Assembly: GCF_016888445.1 (NCBI RefSeq)
Contig: NZ_JAFEKF010000006.1
Coordinates: 49,681 to 113,680, forward strand
Length of the DNA stretch: 64,000 nt
DNA from: Marinomonas ostreistagni
Lineage (GTDB): Bacteria > Pseudomonadota > Gammaproteobacteria > Pseudomonadales > Marinomonadaceae
Direction: 5' to 3'
In this document: positions 1 through 8,880 of the stretch, piece by piece
How the letters are laid out: the number at the start of each line of letters is the position of its first letter
Numbering within the stretch: the stretch's first letter is position 1
The notes under the pieces: generated by a model
What the model saw: only the letters and a program-made list of their open reading frames with translations
Databases searched by the model: none
What the model was told of the DNA's origin: nothing
Program-made: the position numbers and the translations under genes

Positions 1-686
1 TGCTCGAGGCCACGACGATTAAGTAGCTGAGTCAAAGGATCCGTCGTCGCGGCCACTTCAAGCTGGTGTGAAAGCTCTTGTAATGACTGATTAAAGCGTG
101 AAGAAATGTACTCATAGATGGTCGATAAAAAACCCACCAAGATAAATGAATAGACAATGCGTGATTTCAAATCAGGGTGATACCCTAACTCATCAAAGGG
201 TGATGGGATCAAAAATAGAATAACCACCAAAGCGGCTAAAAATGCCCCCACCTCAATCAGACCACGGCGCAGCCCATGCAAAAACAATGACACAGGCGGA
301 ATACAGTAGATCCACACATGTCCCGTGCCGTTGACGCCACCACTGTAAACGAGATAAAGCATCAAAGCATACAAGGGATACAAAATGACGTTGGCAGAAA
401 ACAAATAGTTGTGCGTCGCACGAAGATACAGGTGATTGATAATATAAATCACCGCGATGGTCAGCAGCACTGAGCCGACCAACCAATAGCCCTGCACCAA
501 GGAGACAATGCTCAGTGGAGCGGTAAACAAAACCCCGACCAAACAAAAAAGATTGATGATAAAAGCGCGACGTGATGCATTGGTAAAGGAGTGATCTCCT
601 GCGCCAGCATTGAGCGTTTTATTTAGCCACTGCTGGACTTTGATATACCAAGCCACTTTAGTTGGGTTATCACCCGAATTTGTCAT
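1..686 (-). CDS. Membrane-anchored GGDEF diguanylate cyclase, C-terminus beyond window edge
   Basis: The first 228 codons are visible, reading leftwards from an ATG at 686; there is no stop before the window edge. Residues from about 35 to 190 form about five or six hydrophobic segments separated by short loops, an integral-membrane sensor region. At about residues 216-226 comes DPLTQLLNRRG, the canonical start of a GGDEF domain (DxLTgLxNRR). The active-site GG(D/E)EF loop lies outside the window, so catalytic competence cannot be judged. The family makes cyclic di-GMP from two GTP at the inner membrane to control motility and biofilm. The gene starts 77 bp downstream of the rsmE stop and could be its distal operon partner. 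Confidence 0.88.
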   Translation of the reverse strand, partial: MTNSGDNPTKVAWYIKVQQWLNKTLNAGAGDHSFTNASRRAFIINLFCLVGVLFTAPLSIVSLVQGYWLVGSVLLTIAVIYIINHLYLRATHNYLFSANVILYPLYALMLYLVYSGGVNGTGHVWIYCIPPVSLFLHGLRRGLIEVGAFLAALVVILFLIPSPFDELGYHPDLKSRIVYSFILVGFLSTIYEYISSRFNQSLQELSHQLEVAATTDPLTQLLNRRGLE

Positions 687-763
687 TCTTTACTCACACC
701 GCAGTTTCAGTCGTTCACCATCACAATAGCTCAAATAATAAACTATTGAACAGTAAAGTTTTA

Positions 764-1474
764 TTATTTTGCTGGGTACAAGCGTGATAGAAGCACAGGA
801 ATAGCTGTTTCAACTTTTAGGATACGCTCACCTAGGTGAACCGCTTGCATACCGGCAGAGAGCCATTTTTCCACTTCAAACTCGTTCCAGCCACCTTCTG
901 GTCCGATCGCTAACACACAGCTTTCATCTAGATCCACAGGGCACGCCGCAGCGTTATACGGATGCGCCAGCAAACCTAGATTATTTTTTAATAAGTTTGG
1001 CAAAATATCTTCCACAAAAGGTCGAAAGCGCTTATGCATATGCAAGACTGGCAGCTGCGTATCACGCGCTTGCTCTAAGCCTTCTAATAAGAAGCCATGT
1101 AACGACTCTGGCTGTAGCACTGGGCTTTGCCAGTAACTCTTCTCTACCTTAGCGGAATTGAGCAAATGGATGGATTTCACGCCCATTGCTGTCGCATTCA
1201 TCAAGGTACGCTTGAGCATATTAGGACGCGGCAATGCCATCACGAGTGTCATAGGCAAAGCACTGGGTGGTGCCTGATCTAAGGTTTCTAACACAACCTG
1301 ACGCGCAGGTTCGTCAAAACGTGCCGCGCCGATCTTTTGATTAAGCACACCAACACGTAAGTGCTCGCCATCGGTCTTTTTTAACACTTGAGTGATGTGT
1401 TCAAATTGACGCTCACTAAGCTGATAACGATCCTCAGCAAGACGCTGTTCTGGCACGAGAAGGATAAGATTCAT
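764..1474 (-). CDS. rsmE: 16S rRNA (uracil(1498)-N(3))-methyltransferase RsmE
   Basis: A SPOUT-class methyltransferase that N3-methylates U1498 of 16S rRNA using SAM. The C-terminal half carries the family signatures IGPEGGWNEFE and LGERILKVETAI, which form the trefoil-knot SAM site; the N-terminal part is the PUA-like RNA-binding domain. I start it at the ATG at 1474 (236 aa, MNLILLVPEQ), which matches the short pseudomonad-type N-terminus. An in-frame GTG directly after the thrC stop at 1543 would add 23 unlikely residues. It is the third gene of hom-thrC-rsmE, 69 bp behind thrC, so it is probably cotranscribed. No strong Shine-Dalgarno precedes 1474. Confidence 0.93.
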   Translation of the reverse strand: MNLILLVPEQRLAEDRYQLSERQFEHITQVLKKTDGEHLRVGVLNQKIGAARFDEPARQVVLETLDQAPPSALPMTLVMALPRPNMLKRTLMNATAMGVKSIHLLNSAKVEKSYWQSPVLQPESLHGFLLEGLEQARDTQLPVLHMHKRFRPFVEDILPNLLKNNLGLLAHPYNAAACPVDLDESCVLAIGPEGGWNEFEVEKWLSAGMQAVHLGERILKVETAIPVLLSRLYPAK

Positions 1475-1543
1475 AGTCCACGACTTGGGGTAGCAAAAGG
1501 GAGAGAAATAACGAGCCGGCAACGCCAGCTCGTTAGCAATCAC

Positions 1544-2929
1544 TTAGATGTGATCCGCCACGTACGACTGCACCGTTAGCAGATCGTTCGGCAATACTTC
1601 ATAAGCTTCTTCGCGCTCAAACAAGTCCTTCATGTGCTCAGGCAAACTTGGCGTAGCACAGTTAGCTTTTTCAACCGCTTCAGGGAACTTCACTGGGTGC
1701 GCCGTTGCCAATGTGATCATTGGTACTGACTTATCTTTCCAGCATTTACGTGCCGCTTCAAGGCCAATCGCCGTATGTGGGTCAAGCAAGTACTGAGTCG
1801 AGTTGAAGACTTCAGAAATCACTTCACAGGTACGCGCGTCATCGACTTTGTAGCTGTCAAAATTGTCTTTTACAAATGACCAAGCTTGATCGTTCAGCGT
1901 CACGTCACCGTTGTTGAAACGTGCCATTAGGTCAGCAAGCTCAGCGCTGTCACGACCGTGGGCATCAAACAGTAGACGCTCAAAGTTACTTGAAACCATG
2001 ATGTCCATACTTGGCGAAAGCGTCACGTTAAGCGCCTGACGGCTCATATCGTTGGTCGCAATGGTGCGGTGTAGGATATCGTTTTGGTTGGTCGCGACCA
2101 CCAATTGGTCAATCGGCAAGCCCATTTGCTTGGCCAAATAACCAGCAAAGATGTCACCAAAGTTACCCGTTGGTACAGAGAAAGACACTTTGCGGTGAGG
2201 GCCACCGACTGCCAATGCAGAAGAGAAATAGTAAACGATCTGCGCCATGATGCGCGCCCAGTTGATCGAGTTTACTGCGCCTAGCTTGGCACCTTTCAAG
2301 AAATCTTGATCAGCGAAGCTTGCTTTCACCATCCCCTGACAGTCATCAAAGTTACCTTTGACAGCAATGTTAAACACATTGTCATCAATCACTGTGGTCA
2401 TCTGGCGACGCTGCACTTCAGATACACGTTGATGTGGGTGCAGGATAAAAATGTTTAGGTGCTCAGAGTGGCGGCAACCTTCGATCGCCGCAGAGCCTGT
2501 ATCACCTGAGGTCGCCCCCATAATCACCAACTTCTCATTGCGCTGACCTAGGACGTAATCCATCAAGCGGCCTAGCAACTGCAGAGCGAAGTCTTTAAAC
2601 GCTAGCGTCGGGCCACGGAACAGTTCCAGCACCCACTCGTTGTTGTCGGTCTGTACCATTGGCGCAACCGCAGAATGATTGAAGCCCGCGTAGGCTTCAT
2701 CGATCATGCGCTTAAATTCTGCCTCTGGAATGTCTTCTTCTACAAACGGCCACATCACTTTGAAAGCCAGCTCTTGGTAGCTTAACGACGCCCAAGAGGC
2801 GATCTCTTCAGTGGAGTACGTTGGTAGCTTTTCTGGTACGTAAAGACCACCATCGCTTGCCAAACCGGCCAGCAGTACATCACCGAAACCCAATGCTGGC
2901 GCTTGGCCACGAGTCGAAATGTATTTCAT
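1544..2929 (-). CDS. thrC: Threonine synthase
   Basis: A PLP enzyme converting O-phospho-L-homoserine to L-threonine, the last step of threonine synthesis. It is 461 aa, usual for the long gammaproteobacterial class. The N-terminus MKYISTRGQAP is typical. The PLP-binding lysine is K112 in GPTLAFKDFALQ, and the phosphate-binding loop is GATSGDTGSAA. It follows hom by 12 bp in the same direction, so the two form an operon for consecutive-pathway enzymes; homoserine kinase is not in this window. Confidence 0.97.
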   Translation of the reverse strand: MKYISTRGQAPALGFGDVLLAGLASDGGLYVPEKLPTYSTEEIASWASLSYQELAFKVMWPFVEEDIPEAEFKRMIDEAYAGFNHSAVAPMVQTDNNEWVLELFRGPTLAFKDFALQLLGRLMDYVLGQRNEKLVIMGATSGDTGSAAIEGCRHSEHLNIFILHPHQRVSEVQRRQMTTVIDDNVFNIAVKGNFDDCQGMVKASFADQDFLKGAKLGAVNSINWARIMAQIVYYFSSALAVGGPHRKVSFSVPTGNFGDIFAGYLAKQMGLPIDQLVVATNQNDILHRTIATNDMSRQALNVTLSPSMDIMVSSNFERLLFDAHGRDSAELADLMARFNNGDVTLNDQAWSFVKDNFDSYKVDDARTCEVISEVFNSTQYLLDPHTAIGLEAARKCWKDKSVPMITLATAHPVKFPEAVEKANCATPSLPEHMKDLFEREEAYEVLPNDLLTVQSYVADHI

Positions 2930-2941
2930 TACCTAATCCTC

Positions 2942-4237
2942 TTACGCCAGATTTTCAACACGGATGCGCTGCACCGTGCCGGCCACATCTGGCAAAGCTT
3001 CAATGGCTGCAATCGCAGCATTCATATTGCGTTCTTTGACATCGTGCGTCATTACCACCAATGGCACTAAATCACTGCCCTCGCGCTGAATCACAGACTC
3101 AATGCTGATGCCATTGTTAGAAAGAATTTGTGTGATATTGGCCAGCACGCCAGCACGATCTTGCACCATCATGTTTAAGAAGAAACCACATTCGACATCT
3201 TCCATGGCCAAGACATCTAGGTCTGACAGTTGCTCTGGCTGGAATGCCAAGTGTGGTACACGATTGGTTGGATCAGCCGTCAGCGTGCGTGCAACATCAA
3301 TGATGTCCGCTACTACAGAAGAGCCGGTTGGCATCGCACCAGCGCCAGCGCCGTAAGTCAGCGTTGGGCCAACTGCATCGCCTTTCACCATTACTGCGTT
3401 CATCACGCCGTTAACGTTAGCAAGCAAGGCTTTTTGAGAAATCAAAGTTGGATGCACACGCAGTTCAACGCCCGCTTTCGTGCGACGAGCAATGCCTAAG
3501 TGCTTGATTGAATAGCCTAGCTCGCGTGCAAACGCGACATCTTGTGCCGTGATGCGGCTAATGCCTTCGGTGTAAGTCTTTTCAAACTGCAGCGGGATAC
3601 CGTAGGCAATGGACGCCAAAATCGTCAGTTTATGCGCCGCGTCGATGCCTTCGACATCAAATGTAGGATCGGCTTCAGCATAACCAAGCTCTTGTGCTTC
3701 TTTTAGCACGTCCGCAAACGCACGGCCCTTCTCACTCATTTCGGTCATGATGAAGTTGCCAGTACCATTGATGATACCTGCTAGCCACTCGATCTTGTTC
3801 GAAGACAAGCCTTCACGTAGGGTTTTGATGATCGGAATGCCACCAGCTACTGCGGCTTCAAAGGCAACCATAACGCCCTTTTCTTGAGCTTTGGCAAAGA
3901 TTTCGTTGCCGTGTTCGGCGATCAAGGCTTTGTTGGCGGTTACCACATGCTTGCCATTTTCGACAGCAGTCAGGACCAGCTCACGAGCCACGGTGGTGCC
4001 ACCGATCAACTCGATCACAATGTCGATCTCAGGATTGTTAGCGACATCAAAAATATCGCTCGTCATATCAATGTCAGTGGTGTCACAGGTAGGGTTAACT
4101 TGGCGCGCGCCAATTTGTTCAACCACAATACTACGTCCAACACGTCGTGTAATTTCTTCTGCGTTATGACGCAGGATGTTAAACGTACCGGAACCTACTG
4201 TTCCAAGACCACAAATTCCGACTTTTACCGGTTTCAA
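2942..4237 (-). CDS. hom: Homoserine dehydrogenase (monofunctional, ACT domain)
   Basis: Reduces L-aspartate semialdehyde to L-homoserine with NAD(P)H, the branch point to threonine and methionine. The dinucleotide-binding loop GICGLGTVGSG lies right at the N-terminus, the catalytic homoserine-binding region (GIINGTGNF, and DVEGIDAAHKL) in the middle, and an ACT domain occupies about the last 80 residues (DRAGVLANITQILSNNGISI), implying allosteric threonine feedback. No aspartokinase domain is fused. I choose the TTG at 4237 (431 aa, MKPVKVGICG) because it matches the family N-terminus and has GGGG 7 bases upstream; a TTG at 4252 is the alternative. A promoter-like element is upstream. Confidence 0.95.
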   Translation of the reverse strand: MKPVKVGICGLGTVGSGTFNILRHNAEEITRRVGRSIVVEQIGARQVNPTCDTTDIDMTSDIFDVANNPEIDIVIELIGGTTVARELVLTAVENGKHVVTANKALIAEHGNEIFAKAQEKGVMVAFEAAVAGGIPIIKTLREGLSSNKIEWLAGIINGTGNFIMTEMSEKGRAFADVLKEAQELGYAEADPTFDVEGIDAAHKLTILASIAYGIPLQFEKTYTEGISRITAQDVAFARELGYSIKHLGIARRTKAGVELRVHPTLISQKALLANVNGVMNAVMVKGDAVGPTLTYGAGAGAMPTGSSVVADIIDVARTLTADPTNRVPHLAFQPEQLSDLDVLAMEDVECGFFLNMMVQDRAGVLANITQILSNNGISIESVIQREGSDLVPLVVMTHDVKERNMNAAIAAIEALPDVAGTVQRIRVENLA

Positions 4238-4306
4238 AACGATACCCCACAACTGACGGTTTTAATTTTATTGCTATTAATGATGCATAGCATTTGTCTA
4301 GCATTG

Positions 4307-4335
4307 ATTATACCGTCAGTCGCCCCTAAACCCAA
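4307..4335 (-). promoter_or_regulatory. Predicted sigma-70 promoter of hom-thrC
   Basis: On the minus strand TTGGGT (4335-4330) and a perfect TATAAT (4312-4307) are separated by 17 bp. Transcription would start near 4300, giving a 5' leader of about 60 nt before hom. An 8-bp inverted repeat (CTGACGGT at 4253-4260, ACCGTCAG at 4312-4319) brackets the leader and overlaps the -10 box; whether it is an operator is unknown. Confidence 0.6.
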
Positions 4336-4387
4336 CGAAGAAAAGCCTGAACTAAGCTCATGTTTAGGAGAATATTACGAGAATTTG

Positions 4388-5095
4388 CTATAGGTTTAGC
4401 TCTTTTGCTAATTCCGCTGCAGGAAGATAACCAGGAATAAACTTACCGTTATCCAAAATAATGCTTGGCGTACCACGCACCCCTACGCTATTGCCTAAGC
4501 GGTATTGACTGGCCACAGGATTAGTACACTTATTATCCGGTACCGATTTACCTTGTTTCGCCGCTGTCAGCCACTTTTTAGGATCGTCCGAGCACCAGAT
4601 ATTGACCATTTCGTTGTAAGCATCTGAACCCACACCCGCACGCGGGTAAGCAAGATAGCGCACCGTAATGCCTTTATCGTTAAGCTCATCCACCTCTTTG
4701 TGTAGCATGCGACAGTAGCCACACGAAATGTCGGTAAACACGGTCATGTGCGCTTTTTCGTTCTTCGCCTTAAACACCACCATCTCAGATTCAGGGATGT
4801 TTTCTAACTGGGCCAGTTTTTTCTGCTCAGTTTCATTGACCAATTGCTGCCCATCGATACGATACAAATCACCAGCAACAAAGTAGCCGCCATCTTGAGT
4901 CACATGCACGACTGGACCATTTTCCAGTGTCACCGTATACAGACCACTGCCTTCATGCGCGTCGATTTGATCAATCGTGTACTGCGGCAGAGCACTGGCC
5001 ATGGCGTCACGCACCTCTTGCTCACCGGCTTGCGCCTGAGTCATACCAATTGCTGCCAACGCGCTCAGCGACATACCTTTTATAAACTTTTCCAT
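4388..5095 (-). CDS. dsbC: Periplasmic thiol:disulfide isomerase DsbC
   Basis: Isomerises wrong disulfides in periplasmic proteins and is kept reduced by DsbD. Residues 1-23 form a signal peptide ending AQA. An N-terminal dimerisation domain is followed by a thioredoxin fold with the active-site motif C125-G-Y-C128 (DISCGYCRMLHKEV). Two further cysteines (in NIWCSDDP and DNKCTNP) match the structural disulfide of DsbC. The cis-proline segment is RGTPSIIL. Length 235 aa is normal. It lies 150 bp upstream of hom in the same direction, the order also known in Pseudomonas, but hom has its own promoter-like sequence between them. Confidence 0.96.
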   Translation of the reverse strand: MEKFIKGMSLSALAAIGMTQAQAGEQEVRDAMASALPQYTIDQIDAHEGSGLYTVTLENGPVVHVTQDGGYFVAGDLYRIDGQQLVNETEQKKLAQLENIPESEMVVFKAKNEKAHMTVFTDISCGYCRMLHKEVDELNDKGITVRYLAYPRAGVGSDAYNEMVNIWCSDDPKKWLTAAKQGKSVPDNKCTNPVASQYRLGNSVGVRGTPSIILDNGKFIPGYLPAAELAKELNL

Positions 5096-5153
5096 GCTTA
5101 CCTCTGCATCATCATTCTGCTTATTAGGCCATCATACCCTGATGAAGTTCCAT

Positions 5154-5183
5154 AAAAAAAGGCGACCGAGGTCGCCTTTCTTT
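5154..5183 (-). terminator. Rho-independent terminator of the rpsP-rplS operon
   Basis: A 7-bp perfect stem (GGCGACC/GGTCGCC, 5161-5176) with a 2-nt gap between arms is followed on the minus strand by seven T (5160-5154). It sits 17 bp after the rplS stop. The plus strand has TTTCTTT on the other side, so it may be partly bidirectional. Confidence 0.88.
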
Positions 5184-5199
5184 ATCACTACGAGAGAGA

Positions 5200-5562
5200 T
5201 TAGCGCTTAGCCAATTTCTCTTTGATACGTGCAGATTTACCTGAACGCTCGCGTAGGAAGTAGATCTTAGCTTGACGCACGTCACCGCGACGTTTCACTT
5301 CGATGCTATCAACTAGTGGGCTGTAAGTTTGGAACGCACGTTCCACACCGATGCCGCTAGAGATTTTACGTACTGTGAAAGCAGAGTTTAGGCCACGGTT
5401 GCGTTTTGCAATGACAACACCTTCGTAAGCCTGTAGACGCTCACGAGTACCTTCTTTAACTTTTACTTGAACAACAACAGTATCACCAGGACCGAAGGCT
5501 GGGATCTCTTTTGTCATTTGTTCTGCTTCTAGCTGTTGAATCAGCGTAGTTTTGTTGCTCAT
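5200..5562 (-). CDS. rplS: 50S ribosomal protein L19
   Basis: L19 sits at the 30S-50S interface. The protein is 120 aa and carries the family core [16 protein letters not shown] and [16 protein letters not shown], ending [16 protein letters not shown] start at the ATG at 5562 because AGGAG lies 8 bases upstream and the resulting N-terminus ([16 protein letters not shown]) matches the family; the reading frame is open further upstream into the trmD 3' end but without family similarity. It is the last gene of rpsP-rimM-trmD-rplS and is followed by a strong terminator. Confidence 0.97.
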   Translation of the reverse strand: MSNKTTLIQQLEAEQMTKEIPAFGPGDTVVVQVKVKEGTRERLQAYEGVVIAKRNRGLNSAFTVRKISSGIGVERAFQTYSPLVDSIEVKRRGDVRQAKIYFLRERSGKSARIKEKLAKR

Positions 5563-5632
5563 GGATGTGACTCCTAATGATAATGGTTTCTTATCAGCGC
5601 GAAGGTTTAACGTTCTGATAAGCTCGCGATTC

Positions 5633-6385
5633 TTACTCTGCCGAGGTTGAAACTTCAGTCTCACGAATAAACTCTTTTAACAACTTCTGCTGTTCCTTGT
5701 CCAACTCAAGGTCTTGCAGAAGGTCAGGCCGGCGTTGCCAAGTTCTTCCGAGCTTTTGCTTTAAGCGCCAGCGCCGTATCGCCTCATGGTTGCCACTAAG
5801 TAGTACAGGTGGTACAGGTTCACCTTCAAGTACCTCGGGGCGAGTATAATGTGGGCAATCAAGTAATCCATCAGCAAACGAATCTTCATCAGCCGAGGCT
5901 TGCTTACCAAGCACACCAGGCACCATGCGAAAGACAGAGTCCATCAACACCATAGCTGGCAACTCACCACCACTTAGGACAAAGTCGCCAATGGACCATT
6001 CTTCATCAACCTGAGATTGAATCAAACGCTCATCAACGCCTTCATAACGGCCTGCTACCAGAATAAATTCTGCTTGTTTAGCAAGCTGCTGCACGCCTTC
6101 CTGCGTTAGCGTGCGCCCCTGAGGGGATAGATAAATAACTTTTGCGTTGGGCACCCATTGTTTGGCACTCTCAATCGCATCTTTTAGGGGCTGAACTTTC
6201 ATCAGCATCCCTGGGCCACCACCGTAAGGACGATCATCAACCGTATTGTGGCGATCATGTGTGAAGCTACGTGGATTGAAAAAATCAATCTCTATGGTTC
6301 CAGATTTGACCGCTCTGCCCGTCACACCATGCTGGGTGATGGCTTGAAACATCTCTGGAAACAGCGTGACTACACCGATTCGCAC
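5633..6385 (-). CDS. trmD: tRNA (guanine(37)-N1)-methyltransferase
   Basis: A SPOUT methyltransferase adding m1G37 next to the anticodon of CUN, CGG and CCN tRNAs, which prevents +1 frameshifting. It is 250 aa, with N-terminus [13 protein letters not shown], the knot motifs YLSPQGRTL and [14 protein letters not shown] (family GRYEGiDeRv), and the conserved [17 protein letters not shown]. Third gene of the ribosomal protein operon, 21 bp after rimM; rplS begins 70 bp after its stop. Synteny and motifs leave little doubt. Confidence 0.97.
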   Translation of the reverse strand: MRIGVVTLFPEMFQAITQHGVTGRAVKSGTIEIDFFNPRSFTHDRHNTVDDRPYGGGPGMLMKVQPLKDAIESAKQWVPNAKVIYLSPQGRTLTQEGVQQLAKQAEFILVAGRYEGVDERLIQSQVDEEWSIGDFVLSGGELPAMVLMDSVFRMVPGVLGKQASADEDSFADGLLDCPHYTRPEVLEGEPVPPVLLSGNHEAIRRWRLKQKLGRTWQRRPDLLQDLELDKEQQKLLKEFIRETEVSTSAE

Positions 6386-6406
6386 AATTTAGGCCTCGTT
6401 ATGATC

Positions 6407-6952
6407 TTAAAAGTCCGGATCCCAGTCCACGACCATCTCTTGCTTTTCTAGATCAATGTCTAGAATAAACTGATCAGGTGCGTAAGGAATCAGACGCTCT
6501 TCGCGATCGTAACTACCTTCACAACCTTTAACCACAAGCACATCATTAGCACCTGTTTCCATTAGCTGTGAAACCTTACCTAGAAGAACACCCTCTTTGG
6601 TAATAACCTTTAGACCTTCTAGCTGACTCCAGTAAAATTCACCGTCCTCAAGCTCAGGAAGATCTTTTGCATCAACATAGATATCAAACCCACAGATTTC
6701 TTTAACCTGATCACGGTCGTGATACCCTTTAATTGCTGCAACCAGCCCGCGCCCTTGGGTGCGACCTTGGCTTAGTTCTACGACTTTCCACCCACTAGGA
6801 GTTTTCAGCCACCAATGCTTGTAATCAAAGATTCCAGTCATTGGCTCGGTATGGGAATACAACTTAACCCACCCTTTAACACCATAAACTGATGTAATGC
6901 GTCCCACCACAAGCGCCTGCTCGGGAGCTTTCGCCTGCTTTAATGTAGACAT
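6407..6952 (-). CDS. rimM: 16S rRNA processing protein RimM
   Basis: A chaperone for 30S head assembly that binds S19 and helps 16S maturation. The 181-aa protein has the N-terminal RimM beta-barrel (VVGRITSVYGVKGWVKLYSHT) and a C-terminal PRC-barrel (EGVLLGKVSQLMETGANDVLVV, ERLIPYAPDQFILDIDLE). It lies between rpsP (15 bp upstream) and trmD (21 bp downstream), the standard order in this operon. Confidence 0.96.
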   Translation of the reverse strand: MSTLKQAKAPEQALVVGRITSVYGVKGWVKLYSHTEPMTGIFDYKHWWLKTPSGWKVVELSQGRTQGRGLVAAIKGYHDRDQVKEICGFDIYVDAKDLPELEDGEFYWSQLEGLKVITKEGVLLGKVSQLMETGANDVLVVKGCEGSYDREERLIPYAPDQFILDIDLEKQEMVVDWDPDF

Positions 6953-6967
6953 AGCATTACCTCAGTA

Positions 6968-7216
6968 TTAAGCGTTTTTGCCAGCTTCTTTAACAAGCTG
7001 AGCAACACGGTCAGAAAGCTGAGCGCCTTGGCCTACCCAGTGATTAACACGGTCTAGGTCAACACGTAGACGTTCTTCTTGACCACGAGCAACTGGGTTA
7101 AAGAAACCTACGCGCTCGATGAAACGGCTATCACGGGCACGACGGCTGTCTGCCACACTTAGGTGATAAAATGGGCGCTTTTTAGAGCCACCACGAGAAA
7201 GACGAATAGTTACCAT
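6968..7216 (-). CDS. rpsP: 30S ribosomal protein S16
   Basis: An assembly protein of the 30S body. It is 82 aa with the signature [25 protein letters not shown] and the conserved [10 protein letters not shown]. It is the first gene of rpsP-rimM-trmD-rplS. Its promoter probably lies in the 100 bp between the ffh terminator and the start codon: a TAGAAT element is visible at about 7294-7299 on the minus strand, but no convincing -35 box. Confidence 0.97.
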   Translation of the reverse strand: MVTIRLSRGGSKKRPFYHLSVADSRRARDSRFIERVGFFNPVARGQEERLRVDLDRVNHWVGQGAQLSDRVAQLVKEAGKNA

Positions 7217-7314
7217 ATGATTGGTTCCTTATTGCTTAACGAAACACCCCTTGTTAGGCTCTTTATGAGACCTACTACAAGAAGGCGGCATATTCTAGTC
7301 GATTCGACACCAAA

Positions 7315-7340
7315 ACAAAAGGGCGAATTGATCGCCCTTT
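7315..7340 (-). terminator. Rho-independent terminator after ffh
   Basis: Stem AAAGGGCGA/TCGCCCTTT (7318-7340) with a 5-nt loop, followed on the minus strand by TTTTGTTTT. It separates ffh from the rpsP operon downstream. Confidence 0.8.
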
Positions 7341-7353
7341 AAACATTTTTTCG

Positions 7354-7371
7354 CTAAATCCGAAGATTTAG
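7354..7371 (-). other. C(UUCG)G tetraloop hairpin containing the ffh stop codon
   Basis: On the minus strand CTAAATC-TTCG-GATTTAG is a 7-bp stem closed by an unusually stable C(UUCG)G tetraloop, and the ffh TAA is in the 5' arm. It is not followed by T residues, so it is not the terminator; it could stabilise the mRNA 3' end. Confidence 0.6.
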
Positions 7372-8753
7372 AATTTTGGGAAGTTTCCGCCACCCGGCAT
7401 ACCGCCACCGCCTGGCATCATCCCGCTCATTCCGCGCATCATTTTCTTCATGCCGCCTTTAGAGCTGAACTTCTTCATCATCTTCTGCATTTGCTTATGT
7501 TGCTTCAGCAAACGGTTAAGATCTTGGACCTGCAAACCCGCACCGGCGGAAATACGCTTTTTACGCGAGCCATTGATGACATCTGGGTTACGACGCTCGG
7601 CTGGCGTCATAGAGTTAATCAAGGCTTCCATTTGCACGAACATTTTGTCGTTCACTTTATCTTGGATATCACCCAGCTGCCCCATGCCCGGCAGTTTGTC
7701 CAACATGGACGTCATGCCGCCCATGTTTTTCATTTGCTGCAGCTGCTCGCGGAAGTCTTCCAAGTCAAAGCTCTTGCCTTTCTTCATCTTGCCGGCAAGT
7801 TTTTCGGCTTTGTCTTTATCGATCTTTTGTTCGGCTTGCTCGATCAGCGACAACATGTCTCCCATGCCCAAGATACGTGACGCTAAGCGGTCTGGGTAAA
7901 ATGGCTCCAGTGCCTCACTCTTTTCACCAACACCTAAGAACTTGATCGGCTTACCAGTAATGTGACGAACTGAAAGCGCCGCACCACCACGAGCATCACC
8001 GTCGGTCTTGGTTAAGATTACACCCGTTAACGGCAGCACATCACCAAACGCTTTCGCCGTATTGGCAGCATCCTGACCTGTCATAGCATCGACTACGAAT
8101 AAGGTCTCAACCGGATTAATCGCACCATGTAGAGCTTTAATCTCAGTCATCATGTCTTCATCGATGGCCAAACGACCCGCGGTATCGACAATCAAGACAT
8201 CTTTGTGGGATTTCTTCGCGTACTCGATCGCACCGTTAGCGATATCGATCGGCTTTTGTGAGGTATCGCTTGGTACAAAATCGACACCGATATCATTGGC
8301 CAGCGTTTCTAACTGTTTAATCGCCGCTGGACGATAAACGTCGGCACTGACCACTGCCACAGATTTTTTCTGGCGCTCTTTTAAGTACTTCGCGAGTTTA
8401 CCTGCCGAAGTGGTTTTACCCGCACCTTGCAAGCCTGCTAACAGGATGATCGCTGGCGGTGTCGCACGTAGGTTTAGCTCGTCATTCTCTTGGCCCATCA
8501 CGGACTCAAGCTCTTGCTTAACGATCTTAAGGAACACTTGTCCAGGACTTAGACTGCGTGTTACTTCTGTCCCCACCGCACGCTCTTTGACAGAGTTAAT
8601 AAAGTCTTTGACAACGGGCAACGCAACATCGGCTTCCAAAAGCGCCATGCGCACTTCACGTAGCACATCTTTAATATTGTCTTCGGTGAGTTTGGCACGA
8701 CCACGGACGCGATCTAAGGATGACGTTAAACGTTCTGATAAATTGTCAAACAT
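7368..8753 (-). CDS. ffh: Signal recognition particle GTPase Ffh (SRP54)
   Basis: Binds 4.5S RNA and nascent signal sequences and docks with FtsY for membrane targeting. The 461-aa protein has an N domain (residues 1-90), a GTPase G domain with P-loop GLQGAGKTT (107-115), VDTAGRLAIDE and LTKTDGDARGGAAL, and a methionine-rich M domain (about 300-461) ending in a Gly/Met-rich tail (SGMMPGGGGMPGGG). The stop codon is inside a small hairpin (see the separate entry). It diverges from ypjD, as in other gammaproteobacteria. Confidence 0.98.
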   Translation of the reverse strand: MFDNLSERLTSSLDRVRGRAKLTEDNIKDVLREVRMALLEADVALPVVKDFINSVKERAVGTEVTRSLSPGQVFLKIVKQELESVMGQENDELNLRATPPAIILLAGLQGAGKTTSAGKLAKYLKERQKKSVAVVSADVYRPAAIKQLETLANDIGVDFVPSDTSQKPIDIANGAIEYAKKSHKDVLIVDTAGRLAIDEDMMTEIKALHGAINPVETLFVVDAMTGQDAANTAKAFGDVLPLTGVILTKTDGDARGGAALSVRHITGKPIKFLGVGEKSEALEPFYPDRLASRILGMGDMLSLIEQAEQKIDKDKAEKLAGKMKKGKSFDLEDFREQLQQMKNMGGMTSMLDKLPGMGQLGDIQDKVNDKMFVQMEALINSMTPAERRNPDVINGSRKKRISAGAGLQVQDLNRLLKQHKQMQKMMKKFSSKGGMKKMMRGMSGMMPGGGGMPGGGNFPKF

Positions 8754-8880
8754 GTTGCCCTCAAAATTTGCTTTAGATGGAAAAAACCGCTTTATTCAGT
8801 TTATCCAAGGTGAAATTGAATTTATTATAACGAAGATTTGATCGTCACCCTATAGTTTTAACCAGTGGATCGGCTTATAC

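Noticed and set aside
253..546. A 97-codon minus-strand frame near the left edge
   Set aside because: It lies inside the membrane part of the truncated GGDEF gene in another frame and has no family features.
8407..8841. Long plus-strand frames opposite ffh, dnaK and hom
   Set aside because: Typical antisense shadows of highly biased codons; no ribosome sites and low-complexity Ser/Arg-rich products.
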